Shown piece by piece: positions 41,320 to 45,189 of a DNA stretch of 45,189 nt (the stretch's first letter is position 1; every line of letters starts with the position of its first letter). The translations under genes were made by a program, and so were the position numbers. The DNA lies in contig JAQSWG010000006.1 of NCBI GenBank assembly GCA_029266735.1, positions 1-45,189 of the forward strand. The letters are read 5' to 3'. The stretch comes from Ornithinibacter sp. Its GTDB lineage: Bacteria > Actinomycetota > Actinomycetes > Actinomycetales > Dermatophilaceae. The notes below the pieces were generated by a model. The model saw only the letters and a list, made by a program, of their open reading frames with translations, had not been told where the DNA came from and searched no databases.

Positions 41320-42607
41320 CGAGGACCTCCTCGGCAGCGACGACGTCGTGCCGGTCCTCGCGCCAGTCCTCCGGGAGGATGTGGTCGAGCACGTCGTCGA
41401 CGGTGACCGCCCCCAGCAGGTGCCCGTCCCCGTCGACGACCGGCAGGCCGACGAGGTCGTACGTCGCGAGCATCCGGGTCACCTGCCCCAGGGTCGCCTC
41501 GGGCGGCAGGGGCTCGACGTCCTTGTCGAGGATGCCGCCGACCGGGGCGTGCGGCGGCTCGCGGAGCAGCCGCTGGATGTGCACCATCCCGAGATACCGA
41601 CCGGTCGGGGTCTCGAGCGGGGAGCGGCAGACGAAGACGGTGCAGGCCAGGGCCGTGGAGAGCTCCACCCGGCGCACGACCGCGAGGGCCTCCGCGATGG
41701 ACGCCTCGGGGCCGAGGATCACCGGCTCGGTCGTCATGAGGCCGCCGGCGGTGTTCTCGTCGTAGGTGAGCAGCCGGCGCAGGTCGGCGGCCTCGTCGGG
41801 CTCCATCCGCTGGAGCAGCTCCTCCTGGCGGTCCACCGGGAGCTCGGCGAGCAGGTCGGCCGCGTCGTCGGGCTCCATCGCCTCGAGGACGTCCGCGGCG
41901 CGCTCCACCTCCAGGCTCGCCAGGATCTCGACCTGGTCGTCCTCGGGGAGCTCCTCGATGACGTCGGCGAGACGCTCGTCGGCCAGCGCCGCGGCCACCT
42001 CGGCGCGCCGGCGGGGGGTCAGGTCGTGGATGACCTCGGCGAGGTCCGCGGGCTTGAGGTCCTCGTACGCCTCGAGCAGCCGTGCAGCGCTCTGGCCCTG
42101 CGAGGGGTCCCGAAGCCCGACGACGTCCTCGATGGCCACGAGGAGCGTCTCGCCCCGGCGGCGTCCCAGCCGGCCGAGACCGCTCCGGGCGGCACCGGTA
42201 CGCACGAAGGCCCGGGCCACACTCCATCCCCTGGTGCCCAGCTGCTCGATCCCGATGTCCTCGACCGTCGCGTCGACGACCTCGCCCTCCTCGGTGCGCA
42301 CCTGCACGCGGCGCTCGAAGAGCTCCGCGACGACGAGCGTCTCGTTGCCGCGCTGCTCGAAGCGGCGCATGTTGACCAGGCCGGTGGTGATGACCTGGCC
42401 CCCCTCCACCGAGGTCACCCTGGTCATCGGCACGAAGACCCGGCGTCGACCCGGCACCTCGACGACGAGGCCGATGACCCGAGGTCGGCTGCGAGCGACG
42501 TTGAAGGTGACGACGACGTCGCGGACGCGGCCGACCTGGTCGCCGAGCGGGTCGAAGACGCTGAGCTCGGCGAGTCGGCCGACGAAGGCGCGGGTCGGCG
42601 TGCTCAC
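41312..42607 (-). CDS. Soluble MgtE-N/CBS domain protein
   Basis: The 431-residue protein has PRC-barrel-like strands at the N terminus (about 1-130), an MgtE intracellular N domain (about 185-290, with repeated LADVIEELPEDDQVEIL and AADLLAELPVDRQEELL helices) and two CBS domains (about 300-415, TTEPVILGPEASIAEAL and LPVVDGDGHLLGAVTVDDVLDHI). No membrane part of MgtE is present, so it is not a channel by itself. MgtE-N and CBS domains sense magnesium and nucleotides. GTG 42607 is chosen because the upstream GTG 42613 directly follows the -10 box. Confidence 0.87.
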   Translation of the reverse strand: MSTPTRAFVGRLAELSVFDPLGDQVGRVRDVVVTFNVARSRPRVIGLVVEVPGRRRVFVPMTRVTSVEGGQVITTGLVNMRRFEQRGNETLVVAELFERRVQVRTEEGEVVDATVEDIGIEQLGTRGWSVARAFVRTGAARSGLGRLGRRRGETLLVAIEDVVGLRDPSQGQSAARLLEAYEDLKPADLAEVIHDLTPRRRAEVAAALADERLADVIEELPEDDQVEILASLEVERAADVLEAMEPDDAADLLAELPVDRQEELLQRMEPDEAADLRRLLTYDENTAGGLMTTEPVILGPEASIAEALAVVRRVELSTALACTVFVCRSPLETPTGRYLGMVHIQRLLREPPHAPVGGILDKDVEPLPPEATLGQVTRMLATYDLVGLPVVDGDGHLLGAVTVDDVLDHILPEDWREDRHDVVAAEEVLGG

Positions 42608-42619
42608 GGCCACAGGCTA
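42608..42619 (-). promoter_or_regulatory. MgtE-N/CBS gene -10 box; leaderless GTG start
   Basis: TAGCCT on the minus strand (42619 to 42614) is followed by GTGGCC and the GTG at 42607. Confidence 0.58.
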
Positions 42620-42622
42620 GCG

Positions 42623-42649
42623 GGGCTCACCGCTGCCTTCGGGGAGCCC
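42623..42649 (-). terminator. Possible weak terminator after the split-barrel-like gene
   Basis: GGGCTC (42623-42628) and GAGCCC (42644-42649) can pair over six bases around a 15-base loop, downstream of the stop at 42711. Confidence 0.3.
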
Positions 42650-42710
42650 GGCCGGTCCCCGCATCCGCCCCAGCGACCCTCGCCACGCACGTGGATCAGG
42701 ACGCCAGGGG

Positions 42711-43289
42711 TCAGGTTCCTCGGACGTTGCGTCGGGCACCCGCCCGGCCGCGCCAGTGCCACGGGCGCCAGCCGGCCGTCGCCGCCCCCGCCGGGTCGAC
42801 CGTCGTCCGGCCCGACTCCTCCGCATAGGAACCGGGGGACTCGACCGGCCGCCCGTGGGGGGTGAGCACGTGGATCGTGCACGACTGCCGCCACCGCTCG
42901 GCGACGTCGCCGACGGCGTTGAGCCGTTCCGGGCGAAGCACCTCGACCGCGGCGTCCCACTCCGGTGAGTCGGGCCGGACCTCCCGCACGGTCGCGTGCA
43001 CGGTGAGGAGCCGACCGCCGTTGTCCTTGCTCCGCAGGAGGAGCTCCACCTCGTCGGGCAGCCACGGCAGCGACTGTTCGCCCGGCCCCGAGACGACGTA
43101 TGCCGCCGGGCCGGCCCCGCGCTCGTCGCCTTCGTCGTCGTCGTGCCAGACGTACCAGGCGGCGTGCGAACCCTCGTCCGGGACGCGGATCCAGAGCACC
43201 GCGGAGCGGCTCGCCGCCTCGTGGGTGAGCCGGGTGATGTTGACCGGCAGGGTGACCTCGGCGGCCTGCGTCGGGGCGTCCTCGGTCAC
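42711..43289 (-). CDS. Hypothetical protein, possibly of the FMN-binding split-barrel type
   Basis: I do not recognise this 192-residue protein with certainty. The middle (EVELLLRSKDNGGRLLTVHATVREVRPDSPEWDAAVEVLRPERLN) resembles pyridoxamine phosphate oxidase-like split-barrel proteins, in which an Arg-Ser-Lys strand is followed by a Leu-Asn helix. The start (VNITRLTHEAASRSAVLWIRV) would be the first strands. The C-terminal 30 residues are Trp/Arg/Gly-rich (GWRPWHWRGRAGARRNVRG). Start at GTG 43289, with GGGAGAG about nine bases upstream. It is divergent from the malyl-CoA lyase-like gene. Confidence 0.5.
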   Translation of the reverse strand: MTEDAPTQAAEVTLPVNITRLTHEAASRSAVLWIRVPDEGSHAAWYVWHDDDEGDERGAGPAAYVVSGPGEQSLPWLPDEVELLLRSKDNGGRLLTVHATVREVRPDSPEWDAAVEVLRPERLNAVGDVAERWRQSCTIHVLTPHGRPVESPGSYAEESGRTTVDPAGAATAGWRPWHWRGRAGARRNVRGT

Positions 43290-43328
43290 ACCGGGAACTC
43301 TCCCACAACGTGGTGACGTGGGCGCTGC

Positions 43329-43362
43329 TAGCGTCCCCGGGCAGACTGCACTCGACGAGAGG
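43329..43362 (+). promoter_or_regulatory. Candidate promoter and ribosome binding site for the lyase operon
   Basis: TAGCGT (43329-43334) fits TANNNT and would give a leader of about 30 bases with GAGAGG (43357-43362), eight bases before the ATG at 43371. Confidence 0.45.
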
Positions 43363-43370
43363 CTCCCGCC

Positions 43371-44456
43371 ATGCGCAGTGCCAAGGACTTCTTCGCCCCC
43401 CTCGCGGTGGGCGCCCCGACGCCGCTGCGTGAGGTGCCGGTCCGGCCCAGCCGGATGATCCACTTCATCGACCCGGGCAGCGAGCGGATGGCCGCCAAGG
43501 TCCCCGAGCTCGTCGGCGCCGTCGACGTGTTGCTCGGCAACCTCGAGGATGCCGTGAGGGGGGACCGCAAGGAGGCTGCCCGAGACGGCCTCGTGGCGAT
43601 CGCGAGGGCCACCGACTTCGGGCGGCACACCCAGCTCTGGACGCGGGTGAACGCCTTGGACTCGCCCTGGGTGCTCGACGACCTGACGACCCTCGTCGCG
43701 CAGGTCGGTGACCGTCTCGACGTCGTCATGGTCCCCAAGGTGCAAGGCCCCGAGGACATCCACTACGTCGACCGGCTGCTCGCCCAGCTCGAGGCCCGAG
43801 CCGGCGTCCCCCGGCCGATCCTCGTGCACGCGATCCTCGAGACGGCGCGTGGCGTCGCGAACGTCGAGGCGATCGCCGGCGCCAGTCCTCGGATGCAGGG
43901 CATCAGCCTCGGCCCCGCCGACCTCGCGGCCGACCGTCGGATGAAGACGACGCGGGTCGGCGGGGGCCACCCCGGCTACCTCGTGCGCGAGGACCCGGTC
44001 GGTGGTGACGTGATGGGGCCGCGGGCGACGTCCCAGCAGGACCTGTGGCACTACACGATCGCGCGGATGGTCGACGCGTGCGCGATGCACGGGATCCTTC
44101 CCTACTACGGGCCCTTCGGTGACATCGCCGACGTCGTGGCCTGCGAGGACCAGTTCCGCAACGCGTTCCTCCTCGGATGCGTCGGCGCGTGGACGCTGCA
44201 CCCGTCTCAGATCGCCATCGCCAAGAGGGTGTTCAGCCCGAGCGCCGAGGACGTCGCCCACGCGCGTCGCGTCAAGGAGGCGATGGGTGACGGCACCGGC
44301 GCCGTCATGCTCGACGGCAGGATGGAGGACGACGCCAGCCTCAAGCAGTGCCTCGTCATCCTCGAGCTCGCGGAACGACTGTCGCAGAACGACGCCGAGC
44401 TCGCCGAGCTGTATGCCGTGCGGCCCCCCACGCCCGACCCGCGGGCTCGCGCATGA
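43371..44456 (+). CDS. HpcH/HpaI aldolase family CoA-ester lyase, malyl-CoA lyase type
   Basis: The 361-residue protein has the features of malyl-CoA/beta-methylmalyl-CoA lyases: [42 protein letters not shown] with the catalytic Glu, and [25 protein letters not shown], which is characteristic. It ends with [19 protein letters not shown]. Such enzymes cleave malyl-CoA to acetyl-CoA and glyoxylate and act in the ethylmalonyl-CoA pathway. No other gene of that pathway is visible here, so the pathway is inference. The stop overlaps the next start (ATGA). Confidence 0.87.
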   Translation: MRSAKDFFAPLAVGAPTPLREVPVRPSRMIHFIDPGSERMAAKVPELVGAVDVLLGNLEDAVRGDRKEAARDGLVAIARATDFGRHTQLWTRVNALDSPWVLDDLTTLVAQVGDRLDVVMVPKVQGPEDIHYVDRLLAQLEARAGVPRPILVHAILETARGVANVEAIAGASPRMQGISLGPADLAADRRMKTTRVGGGHPGYLVREDPVGGDVMGPRATSQQDLWHYTIARMVDACAMHGILPYYGPFGDIADVVACEDQFRNAFLLGCVGAWTLHPSQIAIAKRVFSPSAEDVAHARRVKEAMGDGTGAVMLDGRMEDDASLKQCLVILELAERLSQNDAELAELYAVRPPTPDPRARA

Positions 44457-45189
44457 GCAGCGGAACGGCATACCGCCCCCGCCGGTCGGTCCTGTACCTC
44501 CCGGGCAACAACGAGCGTGCCCTCGAGAAGGCCAAGACCCTGCCCGTGGACGGCCTCATCCTCGACCTCGAGGACGCCGTCGCCCCGGACCACAAGGAGG
44601 TCGCCCGCGACGACGTCTGCGCCGCGGCGCGCTCCGGTGACTACGGGCAGCGCGAGGTCACCATCCGGGTCAACGCGAGCGGGACCCCGTGGCACGAGGA
44701 CGACGTCGCCGCGGCCTGCGCGGCAGGCCCCGCTGCCATCGTCGTACCGAAGGTGGGCTCCGCCGACGAGGTGCGCGACCTCGTGGCCGCGATGGAGCAC
44801 CACGGTGCTCCTGACCACACCCGGCTGTGGGCGATGATCGAGACGCCCGCGGCCGTGCTCGACGTCAGGGGCATCGCGGCGGCCTCCGGGCGGCTCGCGG
44901 TGCTCGTCATGGGGGTGAACGACCTCGTCAAGGAGCTCGGCGCGCGGCCCGTGGCCGGGAGGGAGCCGTTGTTGGCCACGCTCTCGGTGAGCCTGCTGGC
45001 CGCCCGTGCGGCCGGCATCGGGATCCTCGACGGGGTGTGGAACGACGTGCGCAACCTCGACGGTCTCGAGGACGAGTGCCGGCAGGGTCGGGACCTGGGC
45101 TTCGACGGCAAGACACTCATCCACCCATCCCAGATCGAGCCGTGCAACCGGGTCTTCGCGCCCTCGCCCGAGGAGGTGGAGGAGGCCCG
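44453..45189 (+). CDS. CitE-like CoA-ester lyase/thioesterase, 3' end outside window
   Basis: The 245 visible residues belong to the HpcH/CitE family. [42 protein letters not shown] gives the first barrel strands and metal-binding acidic residues, [18 protein letters not shown] and [10 protein letters not shown] follow, then [10 protein letters not shown] with the catalytic Glu, and [22 protein letters not shown]. Relatives include the citrate lyase beta subunit and the malyl-CoA thioesterase that pairs with Mcl1. Without alpha and gamma citrate lyase genes, the thioesterase/lyase role is more likely. It is coupled to the upstream lyase. Confidence 0.87.
   Translation, partial: MSSGTAYRPRRSVLYLPGNNERALEKAKTLPVDGLILDLEDAVAPDHKEVARDDVCAAARSGDYGQREVTIRVNASGTPWHEDDVAAACAAGPAAIVVPKVGSADEVRDLVAAMEHHGAPDHTRLWAMIETPAAVLDVRGIAAASGRLAVLVMGVNDLVKELGARPVAGREPLLATLSVSLLAARAAGIGILDGVWNDVRNLDGLEDECRQGRDLGFDGKTLIHPSQIEPCNRVFAPSPEEVEEA

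Noticed and set aside
42608-42613. GTG at 42613 as start of the MgtE-N/CBS gene
   Set aside because: It directly abuts the TAGCCT box, so it would lie upstream of the expected transcription start. GTG 42607 is six bases from the box.

Overview
This window is a very GC-rich (around 70% by eye), densely coded stretch of an actinobacterial chromosome. A mycothiol-type deacetylase (mshB), a seven-iron ferredoxin, an actinobacterial dapC/dapD/dapE set, DUF3117, an ECF sigma/anti-sigma/HtrA/TatB block, GTG starts and TANNNT -10 boxes all fit Actinomycetota. Intrasporangiaceae or a nearby Micrococcales family is my best guess, by general resemblance only. I see no rRNA, tRNA, CRISPR array, phage gene or transposase.

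Layout. 1-5859: the end of an NAD-dependent epimerase, 4-alpha-glucanotransferase (malQ), and on the minus strand a COG2403-type P-loop protein, a class I glutamine amidotransferase, a VIT1/CCC1 family transporter and pterin carbinolamine dehydratase. 5967-11957: a complete minus-strand peptide ABC importer, oppA-B-C-D-F, with two strong hairpins between oppA and oppB. 12211-22028: typA, a membrane-anchored LpqW-like protein, mshB, a flavin reductase-like protein and VanW, then a divergent GNAT gene facing fdxA-dapC. 22139-24697: citrate synthase and a winged-helix/nuclease-like orphan gene that lies between palindromic repeats. 24759-33595: a lysozyme-like membrane protein, dapD and dapE (divergent), a LOG protein, an operon of two DivIVA-like proteins with SRPBCC and membrane glycosyltransferases, then DUF3117. 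33722-42607: a leucyl aminopeptidase, a YdhR-like protein, an O-methyltransferase divergent from sigE-rseA-htrA-tatB, then mrp, DUF1003 and an MgtE-N/CBS protein on the minus strand. 42711-45189: a split-barrel-like protein and two HpcH/CitE-type CoA-ester lyases, the second cut by the window edge.

The order typA, lpqW-like, mshB, fdx-dapC, dapD(-)/dapE, LOG, DivIVA-like, DUF3117, O-methyltransferase(-)/sigE-rseA-htrA-tatB, mrp(-), DUF1003, CBS follows, from memory, the Mycobacterium tuberculosis Rv1165 to Rv1232 region. The window is therefore mostly an old conserved backbone with lineage-specific insertions.

The most unusual signals are: (i) a four-copy family of palindromic intergenic repeats with near-identical 16-17 bp arms (ACAGACGAGGTCGGGG), two copies bracketing an uncharacterised nuclease-like gene; (ii) the octamer GTATGCCG, which I count 22 times on the two strands; (iii) many genes whose -10 box lies 6 or 7 nt before the start codon, implying leaderless mRNAs, including one symmetric divergent promoter; and (iv) an envelope operon in which a DivIVA-like motif is fused to a polytopic glycosyltransferase-like protein.
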